64,000 bases of DNA from Agarophyton chilense (taxonomy: Eukaryota; Rhodophyta; Florideophyceae; Gracilariales; Gracilariaceae). Every line of letters begins with the position of its first letter. The first letter of the stretch is position 1. The stretch covers positions 248,001 through 312,000 of the forward strand of contig JARGXX010000008.1 in assembly GCA_030374765.1 (NCBI GenBank). Reading direction: 5' to 3'. Of this stretch, positions 23,424-35,347 are shown in pieces. The translations under genes and the position numbers were made by a program. The notes below the pieces were generated by a model, which saw nothing but the letters and a program-made list of their open reading frames with translations, had not been told where the DNA came from and did no database searches.

Positions 23424-24043
23424 TTGGAAACTGTGTCCATCACCGAGGCACAGATTAGGCAATTGCGAGAATTCGACCGGTGCAGAGAAGCAATGGAACG
23501 CATGCACCGAGACGTCGCCACGGCTTCTAGCAAGAAACGCAAAGCAGCGGTAGAATCACACAACCGGAAAACGAGAGTACGAAACGTGAACTTTTCTGAG
23601 GGCGATTTTGTGTTGAAAGGATTTCTACAGAAGAAAATGAAAAAGAAACTCTCGCTACACTGGACAGGTCCGTATCGTGTGACAAGCTGCAATGGCGAAT
23701 ACATCTTCGAAGTTGATTATTTACTTTCAGGAAAGAAGAAACTAGTGCACGGCCGTCGGTTGAAGTTTTTCCTAAACAAGAATTTTCAAATCACCGAAGA
23801 ACTTCAAAATACCTCTCTTACAAAGACAACGAGCTACTGGTGGTCGAAGAGTTCCAGGATATCAGAAAAGAAGACGGAAAACTGGACATCTTGGTAAAAT
23901 GGAAAGGCTTTGAGGACAACGAAACCGACTGGGTATCATTGGAAAGCCTACAGTACGACGTACCAGACTTGGTAAAGGAATATCTGGAACAAGTCAGGAA
24001 AGACGGTACAACACGACAGAAGAGAATGGTCAAATTTTTATGA
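23424..24043 (+). pseudogene. Integrase C-terminus and chromodomain of the Gypsy element
   Basis: The integrase C-terminal SH3-like part (FSEGDFVLKGFLQ, LHWTGPYRVTS) ends with a one-base shift near 23820. The next frame encodes a chromodomain: LLVVEEFQDIR, LDILVKWKGFE, ETDWVSLESL, and a final helix VPDLVKEYLEQ. The aromatic residues that cage methyl-lysine in chromodomains are only partly matched. In chromoviruses this domain guides integration to chromatin carrying specific histone marks. Confidence 0.82.
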
Positions 24044-24086
24044 CCAACCTTCCATATTTCTTTCGAAGAATTGGTCATAGGGGGAC

Positions 24087-24457
24087 TGTTGACCACCCTT
24101 GAGCACACCTGGGATGCGTAGGTGCATCCCAAAGCAGGGTGCTGCGGAACTGGGATGAAATAGCGCATCTGCAGCACAGAGTGGACTGTAGTCTGGATTG
24201 AGATGCGGGCGTTTGGACTGCGTAGGACTTCGAAGTAGACAGCTGCTGGACGACAGCGACACCTACGCAGCGCACACATCATAGAAAACCCAGAAGCGCA
24301 ACCCACGAGCTGGTACCGGAGCACCACAGACTACTATATAATAAAGAATACCAGACTCTGCCAAAGAGTCTGGGGGCATCCGACACAGCGCGGAACTTCT
24401 CTTGGTGCCCAAACTTTTGCTTCACGTGCGACGAGCGCGAATCGCGACACGTCAACA
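24087..24457 (+). repeat. 3' LTR of the Gypsy element
   Basis: 371 bp, matching 19059-19429, immediately followed by the target duplication GGTAC. Confidence 0.94.
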
Positions 24458-27006
24458 GGTACAAAGAGTTCCATTTCTCTCTTACGAAAGAACGGTCGCA
24501 TCTTTTTGTTTGGGAAGAACTCTGCAGTATTGTTTACGAGAGCCAAACTATCCAAGTTACAAAAGCATTTCTTCCATCCAAGTGCCCAAAAGCTCTATAA
24601 CCTATTAAAAAGTGCTAAGCCAGAAGACACCACGACGGATACCCAACGGATACTCCAGGACATTGCTCAAGTCGGGCCAGTACTTTTCCGCCTCTCCGTT
24701 TTGTTTCTGTATTTCAATTCCGGAGGCTGACATCCGTTCCAACAAAGAAATAGCCATGAATCTCATGTACATTTCGTACAAACGGCGCAAACGTATACCC
24801 GTCCTTCCCATTGTTGAAACGCAAACACACTACGAAAAAGCATTCATACTGAAATGTGATCCCTCCGAGCACGTCTGGGACGCATTTCTGGAAGCATGGG
24901 CTACCACTTATACGGGAATGCCAAACAAAATGCAAACAGACCAAGGCTCCATAATGACCTCCAAGTACTAGGTGAAATGTACAGGAGACTTCGGAAATGA
25001 ACTTCAGTTATATGGAGCACAGGCACATAACAGAATCAGAGTTGGTGAACGCTATCATGCACCACTGAAAAGAATCTTCAACACTGTGATACACTCCAGT
25101 CCTAATCGTGACCCCGAGCTTGCGCTACGATTTTCCCTCAAGGGCATGAATGACACCATGGAGCTAGAAGGCTTGGTTCCATTACTGCTTGTGTACGGCA
25201 CATTACTGCGACTTCCAATTACTCCTTCTGTTTCCAGACAGACTGACCGATTTCGTGAGTTGGAAGCAGCTCGGAAATAAATGGCCCAGATTACTGCCAA
25301 ACTCCATATCCAGCAGGCTCTCCGATCTCGTATTCCCCCGGCATCGGAGTACTTCATTGAACCAGGACACTGTGTACACTACGACGATGAAAAGAGCAAA
25401 TAGTGGCGGGGACCACACAAAGTACTGAAGACCATTTACAAGGAAGTTTCTTTGGATATAGATGGACGCCTTGCTCGCTACAACATTTCCCACATCCTTC
25501 CAGACCCCGCTTTCGACAACGATCGTGAACACAGCCTTTTTGAGCGGTCAAATCACTTCCCTTCCAAGCAAACCCCGTCAGTACACTTTACAAAGATTCT
25601 ACACCCTTCAGGCGCGTGCAGTAGAACACAATTATTTGACGATGAGAAGGCCCATGAACTTGCAAATTTAACACGATATGGCGTGTACGAAATCATCTTC
25701 TGTGAGGAAGTGGATCCGAAATCGTCGCACAACATCCTTGGTGGTCGATACCCCCTTTTAATTATGAAGAAGGAAACGAATAAAGGAGTTTACAAAGCGC
25801 ATTTCATTGCCAAAGGTCATACTGATGTCGAAAAACGTCTTCTGGTCCACACGGGTACCACATTGAAGCAGTCTTCCATCCGAGCCCTCGTCGCCATTTC
25901 TACGCTATTTGATTTCCCCCACTGGTCACAGGACGTTTTGCAGGCCTACTTGCCCTCAGCCAACCAGCTGATGCGAGACATCTACGTGAAATCAGCAGCG
26001 AAATTTCGACTTTCGGAGTGTCATCTTCTAAAACTATTGAAGCCACTCTACGGGCTAGGCGACTCAGTGATTCCTGGAACCTAACATTCACCAGGAACTT
26101 GCGCCACGATTTGACAATGACCCCCACAGCCGTGAACTTGTCCTTGTTCTTCAAAACAGTGAGTAACAAGCTTATTGGCGTAATCGGGGCATATATAGAG
26201 ACACAATCAGTACTGGAGATCCTGAATTCGATAACCAGTCCAGATTAACCGAATTTCACTTCGAGTCCAAAGACAGATAATACCAGAACTTCAAGTTTGC
26301 TGGAATCAAAGTCCAGAAGATATCAAATGCCTACCAACTCCACCAGACACAGTTCTCTAATTGTATCAAGCTCCTACGACATGACGCTCCCTATCCAGAG
26401 TTCTGATCAAAGTGGCAAGAATTTGCTTGGTTATTCCACACTAGACCAGACATTTCAGCCCCCGTTAACCTGCTGGCTCAGAGAAAAGAACCACTGTTCA
26501 ATTTGGCCGCCGTCAAATCAATCAACGAACTGATCCGCCGTACGAGAGCTACCTCAACAAGAGGTCTGCTTCAACATTGTCTTAACAAGAACAAACTACA
26601 GATACGTGCGTGAAGTGACAGTTCTTTCTGCAAGACCACGTCGCTGCACTCACAATATAGCTATTTGATCTATTTGGTGGATGAAACTGGTTTGCACAAC
26701 ATTATACACTACAGCAGCTACAAAAGTCTAACACGTGTTCGATCGACAATGGGCGTGGAACTATACGCTTTTTGCGACGCTTTTGACTACGCATATCTGC
26801 TGAAGCGTGAACTGCAGTCGATGTGGAATGGAAAAGTTCCGCTCATTATGTTAACAGACAGCTTTGTGTTCAAATCTATCATCAAGGGGACAACAACGAC
26901 CAAGAAACGTCTCACGCTGGACATTATGGCCTCGCTTGAAGCGTATCAAGACATGGAAATAAGCAACATCGGCTGGATTCTCGGTACAGACAATCCTGCA
27001 GATTGA
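24458..27006 (+). pseudogene. Integrase, RT and RNase H remnants of Copia element II
   Basis: From the left: integrase finger remnant (KLYNLLKSAKPEDT); core with TDQGS and GERYHAPLKRI (second Asp and Glu present, first Asp changed to Glu in IVETQTH); integrase tail to about 25430. RT starts within 25452-26084 (FIAKGHTD, WSQDVLQAYLPSANQ). Its YVDD box is replaced by YIET near 26200, removing both catalytic Asp. RNase H (26665-27006) retains GVELYAFCDAFD, MLTDSFVFKSI and ends at TDNPAD followed by a stop. Confidence 0.82.
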
Positions 27007-27118
27007 TTGACAAAATATGCCGTGCTCCAGACTTGAACAACTTCTTGACATCAGATATTGTTCCATCTCGGTTGAACAGTGGATACTTCGAAGCGTAGAC
27101 GTATAGGAAAAAATCGAG

Positions 27119-27437
27119 TGTTATCGAAAGCCTTATATCGATGACTTGTACCACTACACTATCGATACGTCCTTTCGTCTACGAACTAGACTATCGACAC
27201 GCCTATTCGTTTACGTAGCATCTTTCCTACTAATTTTTGATTGAGAAAGTCAAAGTTCTTTGTTCTAATCGGTACGATTTGTTTTACACGACATTAAAAT
27301 GTTTACGATACTGACCAGGTTCAGTACGCTAGCGATCAGTCCTCTTCGCCTGTCTTCGCGGACACCAGGAGAATCTGCGTTCATCGGTAGGCACATAACC
27401 GACCCCTCCCGTTTTCCCGTTCCCGTGTTTGTCCACA
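27119..27437 (+). repeat. 3' LTR of Copia element II
   Basis: Starts TGTTATCG after a purine-rich tract (GGAAAAAATCGAG) and ends GTCCACA. Aligns with 16476-16788. Confidence 0.85.
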
Positions 27438-28555
27438 ATATTCAGTGCGGAACATTTCCTCCGACATTCAGCACAATGCCGTGTGCTATGCATTCCCCAA
27501 TAAAAGGAATGCAACTATACATTATGGAGTGCGGGAATCAGTCAAAGAGGGCACGTTTAAGTTCTTAACTTGAAGGATAGCGATGCTAACACAAATCATC
27601 CGCGGGCACCAAGAAGCTCTTTCCATGTCAACACCTTGGTTTTCTTTTACTTCTCCGTTCTGACTTTACACAGATTCAGCCCTCACGCCAGTCGTTTTTC
27701 TTCTTCGACGCTCATCTGCCACCCCTTCTTCCTACTTTTTGTGTCTTAGTTCGCCCTAAGCAACTTTTGTTGATGCTCTCGAAACCCTTTGCAACCGTGC
27801 CAGGATTTCTGCTCAACAAACTCAAAAGATGATCAAAGTACTTCGTTTCTGTATTCCCCATAAACTGACTGATATGGAATATTGAAAAACCGACGGTCTT
27901 TTGACCGATTTCGTCATAATCAATAATTTTTATATGGTTTTCTCCGCTTCACAGCATTCATTCCCAACCTCAAAATACTCCAAAAATTCGAAATCAAGAC
28001 CCCTTTCCTTTTTCTCCTTCAATTTCAAAATTTGGTGGGATATTTTTTTGCTGCACGCGCAGGAGGAAGCTTCACACAACTCTATAATGTATCCACATAT
28101 TCTTGTTGGCTCCTAAGAAGAACTGTTAACATTGCTGGAAGTTTTACACCAGGTTTCTTCCAAACGAAATTCTTGAACTTCTTCTTTCCAGCTGCATTGT
28201 TGGGAATGCCAAAGTATTCTTCGTGATGCCGACAGATCTTTATATCCATCTTCAATATGGTCTGCTAACATTCATAACGAAACCAGCGATGAAGGTTTAC
28301 TGACGATGCTGCACTTCTACGCAATGCGATAAGCATCATAAGGTAGTCCAAAGATTCCAAGTTCCTCCTGCGCTGTGTTGTCACCATGAAAAATAACGAC
28401 TAAACACCACAGTATAAACATTTTAATCCTTGCAATTGATTCCAAACACGTTTTCTATGAGCTGTACCATAGAAAACTATTTTAAACCTTTATGAACTAA
28501 GAAAAAAATAGCGATCAAATAACATACAGATCTGTCTTATTTTCAATATCAATAT
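27438..28555. other. Stretch without a recognisable gene
   Basis: AT-rich with frames of at most 89 codons that overlap the LTR edge. No motif, repeat or RNA gene that I can support. Confidence 0.45.
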
Positions 28556-29005
28556 TATACGCCATTCTCATTTTAAAACCAACAGTGTTTTAAGAATTGC
28601 AGAACATGAGAAAAGATTACACAAACTATAAACAAATGTTATATAACTCTCTCTGTTTAAAAATCATTCCTATTTGCCCCTTTTAGTAACCTCCCGATGA
28701 TTACTAACTTGTGCGCCATTTTATCTTCTTGCAAATGGCGATTATTAACAATACAAAAGAATAATTCTCACTTCATAATTTCAGCGCCATTTGTGCGCCA
28801 TTAGTAAATGACGAAAAAGAACGCCATTTTTAAACCATTCTTGACTTTTCCAATGGCGCTGAAGTTATGAGTTTGTACTTAATATACGATTTTTAAGAAG
28901 CAATGCGCCCTTTATTCCTCTATCTCTTTCGGAATGTCATAGAACTCTAAGTTTATACGCCATATATGACAACACCAATTATATAGACGCCATGTATACG
29001 CCACT
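28556..29005. repeat. Cluster of CGCCAT motifs with an inverted repeat
   Basis: About ten copies of (A/G)CGCCAT or its complement occur in 450 bp of very AT-rich DNA. Two copies form the arms of an imperfect inverted repeat (28767-28791 and 28852-28871, sharing CAGCGCCATT with matching flanks). The cluster abuts the truncated end of Copia element III. It could be a foldback/MITE-like element or a protein-binding array. Confidence 0.5.
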
Positions 29006-29046
29006 TAGAGCATTAGAGTTCGGCTATGGAAATCGAGATCCTATAA

Positions 29047-30570
29047 AATTCACATCTTTCAGAACTTCACTACGTGGAACAAGTTTCCAAGTACCTCGTC
29101 GGCGTAAACCTTCCACTTCTTTCTTTTTAGCTTCTGCAAACTTTGAAGAACTAAAGCAAGGATCCCATATTTGCGAAATTTCAGTATTATATACTGATTG
29201 TTCATCATTGCCCGTGGTTCTTTAACTTCTGTCTGTAAAATCATTGAAAACGTAGTTCAGTATTTTTTTAAACCATGAGGAATAGATATATCAAAGTTGA
29301 CGTCAAAAGTTTTGGAAATATAAGGCTTGGCTTGTCTATAACTATATTTTGTTTCCTCGCCATTTTTCATTTTTACGAAAACTTGTTTGCCGATACCTCT
29401 GATTACTTCAAACGGTTCAATTTATAGTAGGAGCTTTTTTTTCCCTATATATCAAAACCTTTTGTCCTGTTTTGAAATTATGGTGAACGCCTTCTGGAAG
29501 ACATGATTCTATGGCTTGTTTCAGTCTTATCTCATTGGCTATGATTCCCATTTCAGAACGAGCACTCAAGAGAGCTTGCATTGGATCTTCTTGATCCGCT
29601 AATTTTGTATGTGTGCCAGGAAATCGTGTTAAAGTGCCCAAGACAAGGAGTGATGGAACAAGACGTTCCTGGCTTATGGTGTGATTCATAGCTTTTACAG
29701 CAGTGGGAAGTATTTATTTTTCGTTTGAAATGGTGGCATCAAACATTGTTTTGTTGTAGATTCGTCTAAGGGGATCATGATATCGTTCGCTTTCACCAAT
29801 GGAGTTATGGATTTCCACTCCAGACTGAATAAAATCGATGCCACATTCATTCATATTTTCTTTCGATCGGAAAGAGGTAAACACTGAGCCTTGGTCACAA
29901 TGCATATAGTTGGGGTACCCTGTGTAGACGGTTGCCCAATATTCTAAGAAAGCGGTTCAAATATCCTAATTGGATTGTCCATCTAGAAAACAAACGGCTC
30001 CTAAATAGGTATGTACGTCAACAACGTGTAACACCGGTTTTTGTCTATGAAAAATAGATACGGAGCCAGATCTTCGTTGTAAACCATTTCTTGAGGAATG
30101 GAAAACCGGAATCGTTGTGGATTTATGGTAAAACGTTGACACGTTTTGCAAGCTTTTGATATGTCCTTCAGCAAGTTTATGGTCTCGGCATTGGGTTCTT
30201 CGGGTTTTGCCAGTTTTAAGATTTTAAACAGCTTCTGTACCGAGGACTGATAAAAATGTAGATGCCCTTTTCTGAGTTGTGTTTTCGTGAAATGAGGTAC
30301 GTATCGTTCGTGTCGATATTGAGGTGACCAATTTTCCGAATAACAGGCATCTTCCATCCATTCTTACAGATCAGAAAGATTTCTACATCATCAGCATAGA
30401 TTCTCTCTCTATCAAGAAAATCAAGGCCAAGCAGTATTGGATCATTGCACTTGATCACGTCCACGGTAAATTTGAGTACTCTAGCATCCGGGGCGCAGAT
30501 TCGAATAGTTATCTGGCCAATACTACAGAAGGTAAAACTACCAAGTCGAAAACGAATTTTCAAAGGCTTT
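29047..30570 (-). pseudogene. Protease-integrase-RT start of Copia element III
   Basis: The protease core tail is at 30563-30360 (ILLGLDFLDRERIYADD). The integrase finger follows (HLHFYQSSVQKLF, CKTCQRF). The integrase core keeps all three acidic residues in pieces: VVDVHTYLG, CDQGSVFTS and GESERYHDPL. The integrase tail at 29689-29417 is well conserved with element IV (LVPSLLVLG, FPGTHT). RT begins as EAKKKEVEGLRRRGTWKLVP near 29150 and stops being recognisable about 29030. Several stops and shifts separate the pieces. Confidence 0.75.
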
Positions 30571-30792
30571 TTCTTAAACTTTAAAACGTACAGCTTGCAA
30601 TAGGCTTTTGTTTGCTTCTTGCCAATTACGGATGATTGTGCTCCGATATCTAGACATCCACAATTGAATTTTTTGGTCGTTTCAAAATCGGTATCAACAT
30701 TTGTGATTATAAAACATGTAAACTAGTATTTTAACTGTACCTGGATTTTATGCGCTGAGCCGTTGGGAGCTTTTCGAATTTTGTTCAAAAAG

Positions 30793-32313
30793 TCATGCAT
30801 AGAAGAGTTTCTCATAAAAAATCCAGTTGCGTGGCTGAAGTTTCGGCATCAATGCCGGATAAACGGTTTTAACATTGTGATCTGCTAAATCTTCTGATAT
30901 TGGGTCATTATTGTCTTCTTTTTGTTCTTCGATGTTGAAGAATGTGTCGACGTCTTCGGTTTCTGATTCGTCTTCAACTTGTTCGTATAGTTCGCAAAGT
31001 ACCTTCTTCAAAGCAATGTTCTGATCGGAGCATCGCTTTGACTTCTGAAAAAGCTGAACTTTTCTTGCAGAGATGGCAGCTAAGTCTGTCGGATGGCGAC
31101 ATTATTGCAAGATATATTCCTTTTCCCCAGAGGTGAAGCAAGTTCTTTCATTCATCTTGGGCTTCGTATTGTTCTTCTGACGGCCATATCTAGCAGAAGA
31201 AAGGTAACTTTTCGATGACAACTGATAGTGGACATCTGCGGACTTTGTATTCTTAGAGAATTTGAATACATTAATGGACTTTCGTGTCTTATCCTCTTCC
31301 TTTTCACGCTGAATAGCACATTCCAGCTGTGTGTTGAGTTCTTGATAGGAATGGTTTTGTGAGTCCAATCGGCTAATTGAATTAGTTGCCCATAAATGGC
31401 CAATAACTGCTTTTCGCAGATAAGATATCTTGTTTGCTTCAGTGCGACATTTGCAGTGGACTTGAGAAGATAGTTTATTTATTTCTGAATCTAATTTATC
31501 AATAGCCTAAGTTGTCGTACATTCCTCCGATTGAAAAGTATCAATTTGGATGTTCATCAAACGAATTTTAAGACACTTCTGCTTAGAAGTAGAATGAAAG
31601 TGTGCTTCAATAAGGTTTTCAGAATCAGCGAGAGATTGGGCCTCTTGTACGACGTGATCATTGAAGAAACGATTTGCGTTATTCCGTAGAATAACATGCA
31701 TAAGTTGAATATTTGTGTAGTCAGATACCATTTAATCTTCTAATGCGATACTATAATATTCATAAAAATCTTTCCAAGAGTCTCCCATGGCTCCGGGAAA
31801 CTTAGAGGATTTGTCTTTGAATCGCATTACCAGACTGTGTGAGATCATAGGGATATTTACGTCTTGAGTGCTTACTCTGATTTTTTGTGAAGGCATATTT
31901 GAGTTCATATTCATAGTTGGAGTAGGGTCCTCAACTACATGGTTAACTTGAGGTTCTTCCTGAGAGACAGGTGTTTGCTCTGAAAAAGGCGCGGAGGTCA
32001 ATGTCGCTTTTGAAGCTTGAATTGCTTCTTCAGCCAAAGCACGGTCTTCGTTCTTGACGTAGATTGTGTATGCGAGATGGTTCATGGTTCGCCCAGAAGG
32101 ATAGTGAACCAGTTCGACACCTAGTTTCTGTAGAAGACTAGCAATTGAGCTGAATAGAGCTACATTGCAAGATACTTGGTGCTTGAATAAAATATCAGAT
32201 GAATAGTCTCCTCTAATGAGATTAACAAATTGATTACCAGTGATTTCAGGTAGATCAGCCAAGTAACTACGAATAATGTCCAAGGGACTCTTTTGATTTG
32301 AGTGACGGATCAC
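30793..32313 (-). pseudogene. gag of Copia element III
   Basis: The first open piece (32313-31732) carries the gag head domain (IIRSYLADLPEI, FKHQVSCNVALFSS) and ends WKDFYEYYSIALED followed by TAA, where element IV reads a tyrosine codon, so this stop is a nonsense change. The pieces 31731-31507, 31368-31102 and 31011-30793 continue the protein. The zinc knuckle has decayed to CFTSGEKEY. The C-terminal part is acidic. Confidence 0.72.
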
Positions 32314-32681
32314 CAGAGAATTTCAAAACACATGACTTGCACCACTGGACATATTTCGAACAGTTGGCGATGATGTGATATTAACAAATGAAATTGGAAA
32401 AGGAATCGGATATTCTGCAGGGGCCAGTGAAATTCTAGTGTTGGGTGGAGTCTGGAATGATGTGTCCGAAGCAGACGGTTGATCCCCAGATGTATTTGGT
32501 TGTTCTCTTGCGGATACTTAAGATCTAGTATTAACCATATCCTAATGAATGAATAATATCTATATTTGAGTGTGTGCTTAATTTTTTAATCACTCGTGTA
32601 AAAATAAAGTACTTTGGCAGATAATGCATTTCCTTTCTTTATTTTGGAAACCGATAAAAAAAACAAGTAAGCACTTTTCAC

Positions 32682-33045
32682 TCAAATATAGTTGTTCTTA
32701 TTCTTAGAAGTAGAACGATGACGACGACATTGAAGAAGTACCTTGAGGTCGTGAGCCTCAGAGAAATTTACCACACATATACGCCAGTAGACGTCTCCAC
32801 GAGAATAGCTTGCACGTCGAGCGTTACGCAGTTGAAAGTTGCTTTTCTGATGCGCTTCAAGCTGCTGGATACTGCGAACCGATAATTTTTGAGACGGTAC
32901 AGCGCCTAAACGTACGATTCCACAGACGGAGGTTACGCTTATGTATTTCTCTCTGAGTACCAACACGAGCATTACGTCGCGCAAATCGTTCGGAAAGCGG
33001 TTTGGAAGATGGAAACTTTGAGATAGAGAGGGTATGCGTAATCAC
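32682..33045 (-). pseudogene. Accessory gene between LTR and gag, element III
   Basis: Two overlapping frames align with the counterpart at 35348-35930 in element IV. The upstream block shares LP-V-THT-S-KFPS, an ER-AR-AR-TQRE core and following basic residues. The downstream block, in another frame, shares LRNAR-A-YSR-DV and FS-AHDLKV-L-RRH-ST. Conservation at protein level in two diverged copies argues that the family once encoded a small basic protein here. I do not recognise it. Confidence 0.5.
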
Positions 33046-33289
33046 GGGCAGATTATCAGTACTGCAGGTATCGCTATCGTCGCTTTCATAATTTTACGCT
33101 CGCTTTTATCGCTTCGTGTATCGCGCACGTGCTCGCTTTCGTGAGCAGAAGAATTTTCTGAAGATGAAGAATACCTTGCCACCGTATGTAAGAAAAAATT
33201 TTATAAAAAAATGTTACACACAAAAGAAAAAAGTGGTTATAAAAACTTACTTATTACTGCCCCTCTATTGGCTCTACAAACTTTGGATT

Positions 33290-33530
33290 GTTGCGCTAGC
33301 TGCAAACGGCGGGGCGAGACGGCTTCAAACGCGTTGACGTAGTAAACGTAGAATACGGCGTACCAGTGGAACCGACGTAGGTGGAGCAAACGACGGCGGA
33401 GCGGCGAAATCGGCGTAGGCGGAGTAAACGGCGCCGGAGAGGCGGAATCGATGTAGGCAGAGTAAACAGCGGCGGAGCGGCAAAATCGCTGATCATGTTG
33501 AAGATGGAGTTCAAGAATATGTTGATTTAT
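33290..33530 (-). repeat. Partial LTR of Copia element III
   Basis: The GC-rich run of GCCGCC/CGACG-type triplets resembles the end of the LTRs of element IV (about 34980-35106), in opposite orientation. The upstream U3 part cannot be recognised. Confidence 0.45.
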
Positions 33531-34649
33531 TAATGACGAATACGATGATGTCGGACGAGAGAAAAAGTTCCCTTGTTTCTAGCTTTTTTGTAGTGGCTGG
33601 GTGCTTTCTGCTGATCTCTACCGTGCCATGTAATCAGCTTCATTCTAATTCAGCATACATTGTTTGCATTAGCCTCTTGTTAGACTGTAGAAGATTGAAC
33701 CTACCACACATCGTAATGCAACCTACGCAATTCAATTACTTATTTGGGCTTCTTACCTCTCTTGATAGGTTCTTTTACTTACACTCTACTGTTCTGTTAT
33801 AACAGATAAAACAGATTCCCATAAACAAACGAACAACCAAGAGCCACCAGACCTTTTCTACATCACTCACAAGAAAAGGTAATTTCTACATAGTTTTGTA
33901 CGAAGAACTGCAGCATAAATGCAAACAACGAAAAATAAATCTATTGAACAACTCTTTTTTCTGTCTCGAACGACCTATCGATGAACAAGAGTTGGTGATG
34001 GCTGCTACACGTGAGAATGGCGTAGTGTTCTAGCTTCACGGCGTACAAATTTCCACAAAGCCACCAAAGAACCGATTCAGTCTTTTGAGTATACAGGACC
34101 ACTGCTCCTTCGCCATCCCACAGTGGTGTACCTTTGTACTAAAAGATTCTCAAAAATCTATGACTGGCTTGTCCACATATACTAGACCATACTCTCATTA
34201 CGAAATTTTGTAGCAGAAGCGTAACAGTGGAACAACACATCGACAATATAATATCTCAACACTTTTATGCTCCGTAAACAAAACAATTGCGATCCAGTAG
34301 TATCCAACGATATCTGTGCATGAGTTTAGATCCCGCATGTTTTCTAAATTTCAATTTTTATCAAAAGAATCGATCTATTTCGATCTGATAGGCTCACTAA
34401 ATAAATATTTTTCAATGCTATAAAGCACAAGAGTAAAGAAAATGTTTGGATCTTCCTCTCTAAATTGCAAAGCAGCAAGCAGAACCGCTCTAGATGAACA
34501 TAAACTAAGTCAAAGTGTAAGTCGCAAGTCCAACTCATGAAAATCAGGGAAAGTAGAAAGAAGCAGTTAAATCCAGGAAAAGTTTAGGTCACTATTCTAC
34601 AGTAGTGGTGACAGAAATGACAAGCTGGCAAAAATCCGGACGCAGAAAG
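33531..34649. other. Stretch without a recognisable gene
   Basis: AT-rich spacer between the oppositely oriented elements III and IV. One 89-codon frame (33533-33802) has hydrophobic stretches but no motif. Confidence 0.45.
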
Positions 34650-35106
34650 TGTGGTGAATACTGTAGTGTCGAAAAAACACTAACGAGAGAAAAGCTCTCG
34701 TTAGAAGTTTCACACGAGAATTGCTACTGCGTGGGTAGTCTGATGTGAGACTATCTACAACATTCTTTACGATATAGTGATTTGTAATTATATGGCTCTG
34801 GCTATAGGTACTTACGATTTGAATGCAAACAGATAGTTTGGTTCACAATCCTAGTATGTTACGGAAGAGTATTTAAGACTGAGACGAGACGATTTCTCGT
34901 CTCTCTCTTCAATTATCATCACCGTAAACAATAAAAGTTTCAACATCTTCTTAAACATCATCATCTTCTACACCGTCTTCGCCGAATTCGCCGCACCGCC
35001 ACATTCTACCCCGTCGACGTCAAATCCGCCGCTCAACCGTCTTGTACGCCGCGTACATTGAAACGTTTCCAACTGCTCTGCAGGGCCGTTCGCAGTTTGC
35101 GCCACA
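34650..35106 (+). repeat. 5' LTR of Copia element IV
   Basis: Begins TGTGGTG and ends GCGCCACA. Near its start a perfect 10-bp stem (CTAACGAGAG, 5-base loop, CTCTCGTTAG) lies at 34681-34705. A TATA-like TATTTAAG at about 34869 fits a promoter. The last ~120 bp are rich in GCCGC-type triplets. Confidence 0.88.
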
Positions 35107-35347
35107 TTCGAAATTTAGCGCGACCGGTCTTTTGAATTCGTCTTATTGTAACGTCGACAGGAAACATTTAATCGGTAGAACATTTAGAAATTTTGAAAAT
35201 TTGGAGTTTAAGTACCGGTGGAATTTTTTTTGCACTGCTCTATCACTTAGTTCTGGCTACTGTGCACCTGTCGTTGCCAGTAGTCGGGAGTAATACAGTT
35301 ACTAACTTTCCAAAGTTTATTAAACCAATAGAGGCGCAGTAATAAGT

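Larger units (their letters stand above)
19059..24457 (+). mobile_element. Ty3/Gypsy chromodomain retrotransposon (chromovirus-like), nested
   Basis: A 5399-bp element with two 371-bp LTRs (TGTTGACC...GTCAACA) that differ at about 8 sites (about 98%). It is flanked on both sides by GGTAC (19054-19058 and 24458-24462), a perfect 5-bp target duplication. Internal order is gag, protease, RT, RNase H, integrase, chromodomain. A purine-rich tract (GGGGGA) precedes the 3' LTR. It sits inside Copia element II, so it is the younger insertion. Its coding frame has at least eight stops and two frameshifts. Confidence 0.95.
16476..27437 (+). mobile_element. Old Copia-type retrotransposon II, split by a Gypsy insertion
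   Basis: Bounded by diverged LTRs of about 313-319 bp, roughly 85% identical by eye. The flanking pentamers ATATC (16471-16475) and ATATT (27438-27442) look like an eroded target duplication. The gag and protease parts lie left of 19059 and the integrase, RT and RNase H parts right of 24457; the 5.4 kb between is the Gypsy element. Without it, the element would be about 5.56 kb, normal for Copia. All its genes are broken. Its proteins are most like those of elements III and IV in this window. Confidence 0.85.
29030..33530 (-). mobile_element. Truncated Copia-type retrotransposon III
   Basis: On minus, reading right to left: LTR-like GC-rich segment (about 33300-33530), an extra small gene, gag, protease, integrase, and the first ~35 residues of RT, ending near 29030. 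The rest of RT, RNase H and the 3' LTR are absent, so it is 3'-truncated. It is the same family as element IV: gag, accessory gene and integrase align throughout. The rightward limit is uncertain because only the R/U5-like part of the LTR is recognisable. Confidence 0.75.
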
